Below are positions 12,801 through 24,000 of a stretch of DNA of 26,727 bases, piece by piece (positions within the stretch are counted from its first letter, which is position 1; each line of letters starts with the position of its first letter). The notes beneath the pieces were generated by a model. The model made no database searches, was not told the origin of the DNA, and saw only the letters and a program-made list of their open reading frames with translations. This DNA comes from Mansonella perstans. Taxonomy: Eukaryota > Nematoda > Chromadorea > Rhabditida > Onchocercidae. A program made the position numbers and the translations under genes. The DNA lies in assembly GCA_037074765.1 (NCBI GenBank), contig JBAMDO010000396.1, positions 1-26,727 on the forward strand, written 5' to 3'.

Positions 12801-12975
12801 AGTTAGAAAAGCAATTCAGGCCGTAAATAAAAGCCGCGATTGGCCATTGGTGGATTTGGAACTCTTTGCGGCGCAAATTTCGAATATCGTTGAGACATTT
12901 CGTGACAAGTGGGATCGTACGCAGTTGCCGTGTGAAATCTATGGAATGATCCGTAACTGGGGTTCTTCGAATTAA
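3877..12975 (+). CDS. lex-1: ATAD2/LEX-1 AAA+ ATPase with bromodomain, 25 exons
   Basis: This is a nuclear chromatin ATPase of the ATAD2/ANCCA/Yta7 family, which binds acetylated histone tails and modulates transcription. Exons: 3877-4053, 4298-4458, 5256-5474, 5745-5820, 6230-6405, 6525-6667, 6886-7134, 7419-7551, 7767-7926, 8024-8112, 8185-8317, 8444-8600, 8705-8884, 9292-9417, 9496-9629, 9806-9895, 10176-10299, 10514-10651, 10804-11016, 11290-11381, 11583 to about 11681, 11904-12019, 12233-12338, 12544-12639, 12754-12975. Phases agree throughout, giving about 1202 aa. The N-terminus is acidic and Arg/Ser-rich. AAA1 has Walker A GPPGTGKT (398-405, split by an intron), Walker B IIFFDEID (458-465), sensor Asn506 and RRPGR (516-520). 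AAA2 has a degenerate P-loop (GSSSNIGQT, about 691-699). The bromodomain (about 870-965) keeps DVPDYY and the acetyl-lysine Asn953 in EYNP. The C-terminus has a basic stretch, an acidic linker and an ending that resembles the ATAD2 tail ([10 protein letters not shown]). The donor of exon 21 is uncertain. Family assignment is firm. Confidence 0.9.
10701..10780 (+). repeat. AT-rich tandem duplication in intron 18 of the ATAD2-like gene
   Basis: Two tandem copies of a roughly 42-base unit start at 10701 and 10743. Each begins TTTATTTATTCATT and continues ATAACTTT. It is low-complexity sequence inside an intron, and I see no function. Confidence 0.6.
11052..11110 (+). repeat. partial duplicate of the start of exon 21 (decoy exon copy)
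   Basis: This 59-base segment matches 11565-11623 at 56 of 59 positions, at a constant offset of 513 bases. It copies the polypyrimidine tract, the TTTTTTAG acceptor and the first coding bases (VKKMLKENG) of exon 21. It lies in intron 19. If spliced to exon 19 it enters the wrong frame and runs to an unrelated peptide, so it looks non-functional. Confidence 0.85.
11794..11799 (+). terminator. AATAAA inside intron 21, after an in-frame stop
   Basis: If exon 21 is not spliced, its frame stops at TAG 11766-11768, and AATAAA follows 26 bases later. This could end a short transcript that lacks the C-terminal exons. AATAAA is common by chance in DNA this AT-rich. Confidence 0.3.
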
Positions 12976-13789
12976 CTTGTTCTTAAATTTATTTTCTTTT
13001 TATTATAGCAAAATGAGTTCTATTTAGATGGCTTACTTAACTTCAATCTCACACGTGCGTATAATATGCTTTCTTATTGTAATTATGTGTGTGCACATGT
13101 TTCTTTATATTCATCATTCATCTCTGGATCTTTCTCTTTTTCATATTAAATAGGTTTTAGTCTTAATCGAGAGATAACTGAAATAATATTCGTATTTAGT
13201 CTTCACTATTTAATTTTGAACAAATTAAAATTATTACGGAAGCCATTCGACCACTTTTTGTCTTTAAATCCTGGATAGTTCTCGAGGAATTTGAGGGATT
13301 TCTATGAAACAGGTGCACTCACTCCCAGAACTTTCTTTGTTTTCTTTGTTCTTGTTTTCTTTTTCATTTATTCCTTCTCTGGTGAACATTGACTCGGTTT
13401 ATCTTTTAACTTTGGTTTAAGAGCAGGGTGGTTTTTACTTGATCCATAGGTGGTATAACATCGCTGGGACTAGAACAAATGTATTTTGGATTGGTGTTGC
13501 ATTGAAGCTTTACAGCTTCAGTTTAGTGCAGTAGACTTTGATTTCTGTCAAACTTCAATCCCTACAGAACCGTTATGAAGAAGCATAAATTATTTTTAGT
13601 TTTAAAATGTGGAAATTCCAGTTCTGTTTGATGGATAACTCCTTAACAGATGACTATTATGAATAAGAGCAATTTAGAGTTCTTTTTTTGGGAGTGACCG
13701 CTGTGTACTAATAAGTCTATCAGACAAAACAAAATACAATATAGGCTCAAACTCTCTTTGTGTCTTTCACCAGCAGCTGTACCACAAAA

Positions 13790-14460
13790 TCATCGCATTT
13801 GTTTATTTTTCCCCTTATTGTCGTCATCTTCCTCATGTTCTTTCAGTAGCGCATTACCACTGTTCTGTTCCAATGATAATGCATAAGAATTATTAGGGAA
13901 AAACGGTGTTTCAAACGAGCAAACAAGCAAAATTCATTTTATCTTTGCTTTGCGGGATTAGCGTTTTCCACTTCCTACCTCCTGTTTTGTAAGTCATGAT
14001 AGATTCGCCTCCACCATTGCTACGATGTTCCATGTCATGGATTGTGATGGTGTATCTGTTTCTGTTCTTCTGATACCCACGAATTTTAGATTTAATCTGT
14101 CCAGCCTCGTTCTTTGTGACTGTAGGAGTCCGCGATGGAAAGTCTCGCATTCGTGAACTTACGTACTGAACTAAAGTCGGATTCATCTTAAGTGCTTTCT
14201 ATTTGATCCTTCGTCGAATATTACTCCCCACAATTGCAGTGCTTTCCACTTATTGCCCAAATCCTACCTCCAATTTAATCGTGATTAGACTCCTTTCTTA
14301 CCATCGCTGCCATTTTTTATACAACTTCTTGTATAGCTCCCACATAACTTTTTTTTTGCTCATCATCTTGCAGAGAATACGCTTTCAGATTTGAAACAGT
14401 CCTTCATTTTTTTTTTAACTCTTTCTCACGCTGTAACAAACAGCCCTGCCCTAAGATTTT
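13790..14460 (-). other. unidentified minus-strand coding-like segment
   Basis: A 91-codon frame runs from ATG 14186 to a stop at 13911. Its product is rich in Arg, Lys and Thr (for example KSKIRGYQKNRNRYTITIHD), which is not typical of random AT-rich translation. The next frame just downstream (to TGA 13790) gives an acidic, charged tail containing KEHEEDDDNKGKNK. Upstream, near 14300-14380, another frame reads WELYKKLYKKWQRW. These peptides lie in different frames without convincing splice sites between them. It may be a decayed gene or mobile-element remnant, or parts of an unrecognised gene. I do not recognise a family. Confidence 0.25.
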
Positions 14461-15085
14461 AATCCATCACCATGTGTTTTACAGTTTATTCGCCATGTAA
14501 AAATTAGTTTTATTTGTTCACAACATATGATAAAATACTGAAGGAAAAGAAGATTGAAAATGGCAGAATTATAATGCAAAATTGAACAGAGGAAAGTATG
14601 CATGCGTTCACAATCGACATGAACAAGGGAAATCGTGATCGAAACCGTATGTAACACCAAGACTGCATGGAAAAATAACATTATATTTTCACTTCACAGC
14701 ACTAAATCATTTAGTTTTCTTTTTAAAACAACTGCTTCACTTCCGAATTGGGACCAGAACTAACCTTTTTTTGGATCACTTCTCCGCTTGCAGATCCATT
14801 TTTAGTTTCAGAAAGCGTGGCTTGGTTCGGCTACTGGTATAATTTGGGTCACCAAATTCATCGTCAATTTCATGAAGTGTGATTTATTGAACGGCATATT
14901 ATGTGACACAAGCTGGAAAATTGAACAATCTCGACAGCCGTAGTTATTAGATAAATTGGTAATGAACTGAAGAGAATCGACAATGGTTACCAATATTCGT
15001 GCCGTAGATTAAAAAAAACCTATCGGGAAAGCAAGGTGTTTAAAAATGAAATAAATCCGACTCCTCATAGCTATTTGATATAGTA

Positions 15086-15091
15086 TTTAAT
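15086..15091 (-). terminator. possible polyadenylation signal of the WASHC2-like gene
   Basis: ATTAAA reads on the minus strand about 103 bases beyond the TGA stop. The spacing is plausible, but the motif is common by chance. Confidence 0.3.
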
Positions 15092-15193
15092 CAAAAATTA
15101 TTGGAATATAAGAATATGTCAAATTATCCACATACAGCAAACACTGAATTACATGGAACAATGAATGGTAAGCAAATTTAACAACGAAAATCA

Positions 15194-18100
15194 TCAGCCG
15201 AAAAGACCATCATCAGAATCATCACCAAAAATGTCTATTCTTTTCGGTTTCGAAGTATCTAGTTTTCCAGGAACAACTTCCCTTTCTCCCACAACTGACC
15301 CGTCTTTTTTTAAAGCGACTGCTTCTTGCACCATTTTTTTCAGAATAGCTTGTTTATCTCTAGCAGATTGCTGTTCCTGTTTCTTAACCGAAATGGTGCT
15401 AGCAAAGATATCTTCATCATCTGAGTCAAATAAATTCAACTTAACATTAGTTTTAGGAGTTTGCGTTCGGCTAGCTGATGTATTATTCAAAGAACGGTCC
15501 CTAGGGAATGACAATGACAGTATATCGTTGTTCCCCACGTGTAATTTCGAAACAAGTGCTTTAGTTTTAGACTTATCAGATAAAGTAGAAAAAATATCAT
15601 CGTCGGAATCAGAAGAAAATATGGAGCTGATGTTGCTTTTCTGCTTCATACTGTTAACATTCTTCGCAATAAATCTTCCGGGATCGATTTCCAGTTGACC
15701 ATCTTGTTTCTCACATACATCTTTCTCACTAATAGTTCGACTATCTCCTGCACTTGCACTTAAAACTATAGACGCGTGAGTCGATATTGCCTCATCCTCG
15801 TCAATCCTTTTGTCACGATTTTGCAACAAACGTGATGGTGAGCGTCGAGGTGGTCCCTTAGCTCGAAACTAAAAAGAACCATGAATTTACCTGCAGCTAT
15901 TAGTAGGAAAAACTGATTTTGGAAAAGTAATTTTAGCACTACAACACCTTTGCAATGGAAGGCAAAACAGCATTGGTTCCATCATTTTTTATTCGTTCTT
16001 CAGTTTCTTTCCGTTGACATTTTTCTATGCCACTGATGGTATGTGACATGATTTTATTCGAAAGTACACCATCTAATTTATTCCGGAATGCATCCAAAGT
16101 TTCCACATCATTTACAAACATAAGATCCGTTGCTTTTAAGGAATTTTTCTGAAAACAATATTCATTATTCAACTGGTATTCCTTTGGATAATGCTTCTCC
16201 GTTATTCACCACATTTTCGCTCTCTTGAATGTATTTACAAACACATTAACGTGTAAAAAGTTTCGCTCAGTTCCTGCACTAAGATTTATGCGAATTGAAA
16301 AAAAAAGACGCAACCTGCACCAATACTCATTCTTTTCCTAATATTTTAAAATTCTATTTAATCGCAAACACTCACTGGTTTCGATATATCACCAAATAAG
16401 TCCGGATCAGGCACATCAGCGTTATTTTCCAAGTTGCTCTTTTTTGCCTCTGCGAATGAAATGATTTGGACATCATTTGAGTAGGTAGAACTATGCTGCT
16501 TTGCTCCCACATTCTACAAAATCCAGAAAATATTAAACTTATATGATGTTTCATATCCTCTAAGAAACCTTCGTCATTTCATCACAAAAATAACGAACCG
16601 TATTTCTGAGATCACTGAAAAGATCATCCTCGTCAGAGCTACTGCTGACAAACAGTTTATTCACAATCTTTGATGCGCTCTACAAAAAAGAAAAAAAATA
16701 ATTTTGTAGCAGTTTCTAATGTTAATTTTTAGTTTTTTATAAGCATCGAAGACGCATACAAACTTCATGAGAGTAAAACGTGACCAAAAATAGTTTCCAC
16801 ATAAAAAGATACAATGTTTGATGAAAGAATATACTTCAGTGGTTCTTCCTCTTGTTTGATCTCCCATAGTAGCCAATATTTTTTTAACTGATATTTCGGG
16901 TCTCTGAAGCTTTGCATGTACTTCCGGATCTGGAGGACTGTGGGGTACCTCAAAATCCGGATGCCCCATCAGTACTTCAGAACTTCGAGGTGTTATGGAT
17001 ACTTCAGAGTCTGAAATATATGATTTCACAAATGGGCTTCTCAACACATCGGACATAACTGAACTAAAGAAAAATGTATAAACAAAACGCACATCGCCTT
17101 GATATTCCATTTCTTGACATCAAATGTGAATCAGATGTGAAGTCTGACGTGTTTTCAACTTCTTTTTCTTTCAACAAAGAAATCTGTGAACTGGAAGTGG
17201 CAGCCGCATCCTGAACAAAATTAAAAAGCTCCTTGTTATGATTAAAACAAGTCTTCGGTCTCTCAATCTGAATGACGTATCTAATGAAGACGAATAACAT
17301 AGATCATCTGTCCTTGTACAAACTTTGACAACATCCTGAAATTGGGATAAATGAAATACCTGAGATGTACAAGTCTTGCTAATATATTCATTTGAACAGC
17401 TGCCAATCTCCGCTTCAACATCTTTGATATTTGATGTCGCTTTGTTTGACACTGTACGCGATAGCTTCCCATCCCTAGTAATCGTTTAAAAAAGCATGGA
17501 ACTTATGAAAATGAAAACATACACTTAATAAAGTAATATTACTACTATTAGAGGTTAAATAACAAACAGATGGAACTAGTTCACATTTCGATATATACGA
17601 CGCTATAAAAAAAATATTAAAACTGGTGAGACAAAGAAAACTTTTTCATTCTAGTCAAATTACTTACGATGCATCTGAATAAGCCGGACCTCTGCACTCT
17701 GCTATTTTCGGTTCGGTAAAAGGTGGTAAACTGATAACAATTTCCTCAGTAACCTTAAACTTACGACATCTCACAATATGCTGTTGATTTTAAAAACAAT
17801 AAAAATGCTAAGAATACCATATCAAGCACATAGAAGTATCAGAAATGCACTGACTGGACATTAATATGACAGCCTGGAAGTTACTGAAACTTGTCCTGTT
17901 ACAAAAAAACTGTGAAGTTGGAACCTTCGCTGTTTCGGTGAATTCCTCTGAAGAACCTGCATAAGATGAAGAATTCCAGTCTGAACTGCCAATCAAAAAT
18001 GGTAATGGTCGTGAAAGATTTTCATCCTAAAAGAAAAAGTAGATTTTATATGGAAGCCAAGCAGAATACAAATCTCAAAGCATTTTTTCCTGACTGCAGT

Positions 18101-19471
18101 ATATTCCTTTAACGTATTATAGAAAAATGGAAAAAGATTTCCAACCAGAAAAAATGACAAATTTCCAACTAGAACTTTATATAACACCAGGAAATGGAAG
18201 GATGGAAAGCAGGAATAAAACTTGTTTTCTGATTAAATGCTATATCAGATAATTATAATGAATTGAATCTACCTCATTATTTAAAGACATCATCCCTATA
18301 AGCTTCTGTTCAATCACAGTTAAAATATTCGTAAAATGATAAAATGCAGAATTTCTATTAAAAGCCGGGAAATAACGCACATATGGCTCGAAAATTGGTT
18401 CAGGCATGCAAATTGGATCGTCGTCTTCATCTAGATCTTCGGAACGTATATCTATTCGCTTAAAATGTGTCTCCATCAACTCTAACCCCATTAAGACTGC
18501 CTGACGTAAGTTGACAGTTGTTCCCACTTGCTTATTTTGGATTACCTGAATTTGTGAAAAAATGAAAAGATCTACCAGAAAAACTAATTACAACATTTCG
18601 GGACAAGAAAAACCGTATTAAATTAAAGGCTCACCGCTTGGGAAGTCACAGATGGATCAGCGCACGCTGATGTGTCATCTCCCACACGCTGAAATATATC
18701 ATTGGATACCACAAACGATGATGACATGATTCCGGACTTCTCCGTTTAATAATAGTCTACACTCAAAAAGGCTTCAAATTTATGTGGGATTAAAACAAAC
18801 TTTTTGCTCCTTCTTGCTGTATTACGGATTATAAAAACACAAAAAAAAACGTGCTTCGGATGAAAAATCCTGCTTTTCCCACGGAAGAAATGAACAGCAA
18901 GTTTAAATATGACATAAATAAGTTTGTTTTTAGTTTGTTTTTAATTGTTTATAAGCGCAAGTACACTAACGCTTTCAATGAACTGATCTGCTGCAAATAA
19001 GGACAGCTGATTGTTGAGATTCGACACCTGTACACATGCATTGCCGATTTTCAAGGAATTTTCCTGGATTTCAATCGATACATCATTAATTTTTGTGGTT
19101 AACCAAGACCTGATTTCCTCCAAAACATTGCGAAGCTGGATAAAAAAAATATCGAGAACGGAAATATATGTCTATTATAACAGTTCATAATAAACTGTAT
19201 GCATTATTTATTTTGATAACCAATCTTATTTTAATAAAATTATTTATTCAACAAGCTGAACAAAACTTGAATTATTCAGGTGGGAAGCGCTAACTCACAG
19301 AAATTGTAAATAGCAAAAGAAATACAATTTCTTCCTGCTTTCTTTTCTGTACATCATATTGCTAGATTTATAGTGAAAATTAATCTGCTAAAAATTGCGT
19401 CCTACTTTATGATCATCTGCTAGCGACCAATTATTTTTCCTATCTCGTAGTGTTAGCAAATTACGAGACAT
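15194..19471 (-). CDS. WASHC2: WASH complex subunit 2 (FAM21-like), 13 exons
   Basis: FAM21 is the scaffold subunit of the WASH complex. Its N-terminal head joins the complex, and its tail repeats bind retromer and capping protein on endosomes. Exons in transcript order: 19471-19406, 19135-18971, 18688-18635, 18545-18273, 18026-17925, 17780-17668, 17474 to 17360, 17210 to about 17119, 17063-16835, 16679-16599, 16513-16376, 16148-15948, 15868-15194; about 767 aa. The head matches FAM21: NNWSLADDHK in exon 1, QFIES then RVGDD across exons 2-3, an acidic segment, and SRPLPFLIGS in exon 5. Tail LFa-type acidic motifs include LFVSSSSDEDDLF, DPDLFGDI, IFSSDSDDDIF, LFDSDDEDIFA and a terminal IFGDDSDDGLFG. 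A basic RAKGPPRRSPSR stretch near exon 13 resembles the conserved basic element of FAM21. It is much shorter than the roughly 1340-residue human protein, with fewer LFa repeats. Ends of exons 7 and 8 are uncertain; the rest agree in phase. Confidence 0.87.
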
Positions 19472-21091
19472 CTCCCACGATTCATGCGAAATGATTTCTC
19501 TAAGTCGTTTGATATATATTCCAAAATTAGTAGTATAATTAGCTCATGATTCAGCGATATAACATTAAATTCTGAAAATTTTTGGATAATAAATTCTTTA
19601 TTTTTCTTTTTCAATTATCAGAATTCAGTAAGTTTTTGGCATTAATTTTAAAAAGATTTCCAAGTTTTCCAGATGAATCGATTTAAAGCAGAATTTCAAC
19701 AATCCCGCTCTTATTCCGAGGAAATAGATAATAATCAAATTCGCATTTCTTTAATACCGCTCATTCCTCCTTACTCCTGACATAACAACCCTTACAAATC
19801 TGTGCGAGGAGTTAAACCCCAATTTTTGGCTACTCAATCCTTCACCATCCGGAAATGATGAGCGGCTGGGAATCGATTAACCAAAATCAACAGTAGACGA
19901 TTTGTAGGAGGAGGTTACCACCCAAAAATGCTGTAGTCTCCTCTCGTTTTCGTACGATGTTGTCTGGATCCGCTCAATCTATTGGCGTAAATATCGATGC
20001 TAAAATTATTTAGCATAGCTTATTCCAGAAAACTGGAATAGATTCTTTTCAGGCCTTCTAGAAATCTTGTTTTTCTTGCACTCAGCAAAATCATCCCAAA
20101 ACCGAAATGGACAAGTGAAAAAATTAACAGTAATCTTGAAATAATAAGCTTTTGAAATCTTTCCTATCATAGTTATTATTGACCTGTTTGAGAATATTTG
20201 GCAATTTCCGCAATCTCTTAATAGTTTTTCCATATAGTTTCTACTAATCTTTGTCGCTATTTCAATTCAATCTATTTTTGTTCAAACACTCAAATAATTA
20301 TATACGATTGAAAGATACTTTTATTTAGGTAACATTATAACTATTGACTATGTTCTACCTCGTAATTTGCTTTGCTTTCACTGTTCCAAATTTCATTACT
20401 CATAACTCGCATTTGAAGCTGCGTAAAACTTTGCTAAAAATTATTAGTCGTTGCTAGGAAAAAATTGTCGAATGTTATTATTTACAACTTCTTCGGATAC
20501 TAAAAACAATCAGAAATATATTTTGGAATGTCTTGAACTAGGTATTAGTAGATCGTTGGATTAAATGAGATTAGTTGTAGAGACGACAGTTACTAACAGG
20601 ATAACTAACTGCTCTTTTAAGTGTACTTTGAACATGTATTTCCTAATCTTTATTCATCTAGAAATGGAAAAAGAATTGCTTGGCTATTTTAAATCTGTTT
20701 CGGTGTTAGAAATCAATAGCCGAAGGAACCGGAGTCATTAATAATCATAAATAAAAGGAAAATAAACGTTCAAATACCGGTCAGCTTTGCCTGTCAGCCC
20801 TACAATAAAGCTGAATGATATAAATTTTGATCTGAGACAACTCTTTTAATTCCAGCTTCATCTAAACCGAAATTCAAATTTAATCGATCAATCCTGAAGC
20901 ATTTCTTCATGTAACGTAGATTTCATAGAATGTAGCACAACAACAAAAATTTGTTGTAGTAACTAATGGTCTGCATAGTGTTTATCGTTTATTATTCATA
21001 AAATAAAATGATATGAAGTACAAAATGCATCCATTAACCATTTGCCCGTTCCTACAAAAGACATATTCAAACAAAGCATGATATTTATTAC
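19472..21091. other. spacer between WASHC2-like and FAAH-like genes
   Basis: About 1.6 kb lies upstream of the WASHC2 start and downstream of the FAAH stop. No long frame or known RNA is visible. Positions 19740-20000 look clearly less AT-rich than the flanks and may hold the WASHC2 promoter. Confidence 0.5.
20988..20993 (-). terminator. possible polyadenylation signal of the FAAH-like gene
   Basis: AATAAA reads on the minus strand about 100 bases beyond the TAG stop. A second AATAAA at 21084-21089 begins only a few bases after the stop, so the distal one is the likelier signal. Confidence 0.4.
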
Positions 21092-24000
21092 CTACTGTTT
21101 CCATACTTTTTCGATCTCTTTCATTACCGACAAACATTTCTCTTCCTCCAGCGGTAAAGTGGCTACTTGTACAGCTAAAGGTAAACCTACTGAATCACGA
21201 GCTGCACTTCTTAACATTTTCAGTGCGAGATCGTTACCTGCAAATTTTTAGAATCAGAAGAAATAATCCTCAAAGAACCAACTGTTGATTGTGGATAAAA
21301 ACAATCATAAGGGCTACCTGTACGCCAGGAAGTTTCATCAGCTAGTAATCTATCATCTTCTAAGTTTACTGTTCCTGTAGGCACAATTCCAGCTGGAAAA
21401 TCCAATAAATTGAACAGACCGGTCGCAAAAGCGCAAGTTCCAAGACGGCTTGGATAAGCGTGAGGTACAGCCGGAACTGCAAGTGAAGAGAATTTCATTT
21501 CATTCAAAATTTCAGTAACTTTTTAAAATAAAGATGTCACTGAAGACATGCTTACTAATGAAGAAACAATACCTGCAAATGCTGGACATATAAGTGTATC
21601 CAGCTCGAAAGCTTTCCATTGTTCTATAAACTGCAAAATAAATTACAAAGAATTTCTGAAATGAGTTATAAAAAATTTGCTCGATGCAAAATAAAACCTG
21701 ACATTTCGTAACTTATCTGGCTTGCTCGAAACGTCCTTCAATCCTTACTCTTAAAAGTGTTGCTCATGCTTAAGAATATCTAATTTTCTTTTTCCTCATT
21801 CTTTTATTTCTATCGCAACCCCAACTCTGTCGCAACTAAACGTTATAAAAATATAATTTACTTGGAAGATCTAGAAAAAAAAACCTTATCTGTGTACTCT
21901 TCAGTCAGTTTTTGTGTTATTTGCAAATCTCGAAGATTTTTAACGTATGAACCGGAGACTATTGATAGTGGCGTACTGATGAATGATAGAATGTAACTGA
22001 TAATACTGCACACGGGAAGCGGTAACTGCAATTAAAAGTTTAGAAACGTAGCATCTTAAATGGAATATTTGAAAAAAATGCTTATGTTTATCTTTAAGTA
22101 AGCAGTATATGTCCACTAAGTAAGAATACTTTTTTAAACATAGAACCATATAGTTCAATTTCACAGTATTTTTTTTCCTAAATGCTACATAATGACTTTA
22201 TCTTTTTATTCACCTGAATGTTAGGGTGTCTTTATTTGCCAATAATACGATAAGTTCTTAAAATAATTTTAAAATAGCGTTAAAGGAAAAAAATGGCAAA
22301 CCTTAAGAAGGAAGATAAAAGTACGAAGTAGTGGGGGAATTACTTCATTTGCATATAATTGTAGTAATTGCTCTCTACCAAACGGCAAAATGCTACGATA
22401 AAATAGTGAGGCAGCTTGTTCGGGATCAGGCAAACGAAACAACACCAGTTCATGCCCAACCTCTTTCAGTTTCTCAACTGTTTGAACAACAACTCTCGAA
22501 CATCTAAAAGAACAAATGATGCATCTCTATTTCAATGTCAAAATACTGGAGCAGTTTTGGATAAATCATCACAAGTAAAAGTTTGGCTTCCTAATAATTG
22601 ATGTCAGCATGCATTTTGACATATAATTAGAAGGCGAAAAGGCTATTGAAAAGGCAACTTACGCCGGAACAGGTTTCATAAAACCATCTTCAACAAAATA
22701 ACCAATACGAAGACGTCGACTGCTTGCGACAGCAAGCTTGTTTTCATCCAGAGGAAAAAAAGGTTGATGTGGAACCATTTCATAATACTCTACTGATTTT
22801 AGCAGGATTTTAAGTAAGAAAATTTGTTCATCGACAGTTTTGGTAAAGAAACCATAACTCAGCGATAAACGATTCTTACCAGTACATCCGTTCAGCGTAT
22901 ATTTCGTTTTTAGACGCCCTGAAGAGATATTTTTCTGGGAATGTTTGCAAATATTTCGACTAAAAATATGCAAAAATAGTAACGCTTGGATTAATAAAAA
23001 TGAAGCAGTGGAACCTTCCGTTGGTTTCAAAGTGGTAGCACCGCAGAAACTTGCTGGGATTCTCAAACTACCAGCTAAATCACTTCCAATCCCAAATGCA
23101 CTCCCGCCAGCCATAAGTAATGCACATTCTCCTCCGGATGAGCCTCCTGGTGTTCTGAAATGAAATCATTAAAAGTGTAAAATATTTCACTAAATACCAT
23201 GAAAAAAGTATTGAGGAAATTAAGTATAATGCTGGTTTTCAGTAACCAAAAGTTAGTTATGAAATGCCGAAGTCACCAAAGGTCCACACTGAAGAACCAT
23301 GAAACGTGTTATTTTCTGCAACAAATAATTACAACCAGGAGAAGAGCTATAAGCAATACGCATCAACTAAAATCAACTTGTTGCGTCAGTTAGTGAACCA
23401 TTCCATTTGATGCAGGCAGTATTTGGTATTCTATGGAAATTATAGTAAGTAGCGTTAAACACATCATATAAAGGCAAAATAATTTTTATTTATTTATTTG
23501 CATAGCAGAAAATAGAAAGTTTTGGGATAATACACCAATGCCATAATATAGACAATAAGTTAGTTTATCCGAAACAACTTTTATTTCTATCCGAGTGATA
23601 AGCGTAGTCGCTGTAATGAAATAACAAGATATACCTGGAATGTGAGTGTGGATTGGCAGTTATTCCATACAAACTACTGCAACAAGTGAAACTTAACAAT
23701 CCTTGTGGGACGGTTGTCATAACAAATGGTATCGCACCTTGTGATCGCAAAAAAGTGATCAGCGTGCAATCGTTTTTCATTGGATTTTGCAAAAACTTTG
23801 AAAGTCCAACAGTGCAATCATAACCTTTCACCTGCAAAGATGGAAATTGTCTCAAATGCATATTCAATCATATTAAAAAACAGCATGAATCATACTCACA
23901 TGAAAATTCCCTTTCACGCTGAATGGCATACCAAAAAGCGGAGGCTTTCCAGGAACGTTATTCCATTGTGCATCCAAATTTTTGGCCTGCTCGAAAGATT

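Larger units (their letters stand above)
12976..15193. other. convergent intergenic region
   Basis: About 2.2 kb separates the stops of the ATAD2-like (+) and WASHC2-like (-) genes. Possible polyadenylation signals are ATTAAA at 13145-13150 (+) and ATTAAA on the minus strand at 15086-15091. Apart from the minus-strand ORF region at 13790-14460, I recognise no gene or RNA. Confidence 0.55.

Noticed and set aside
15165..15698. 177-codon plus-strand open frame
   Set aside because: It is antisense to the last WASHC2 exon, whose LFa motifs and phase fit are convincing. The plus-strand peptide is Ser/Phe-rich and resembles a reverse-complement shadow.
21238..21317. FAAH reading through 21317-21238 as coding
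   Set aside because: The frame is open, but the conserved C-terminal block after it is in another frame. Removing this 80-base intron restores it and matches FAAH.
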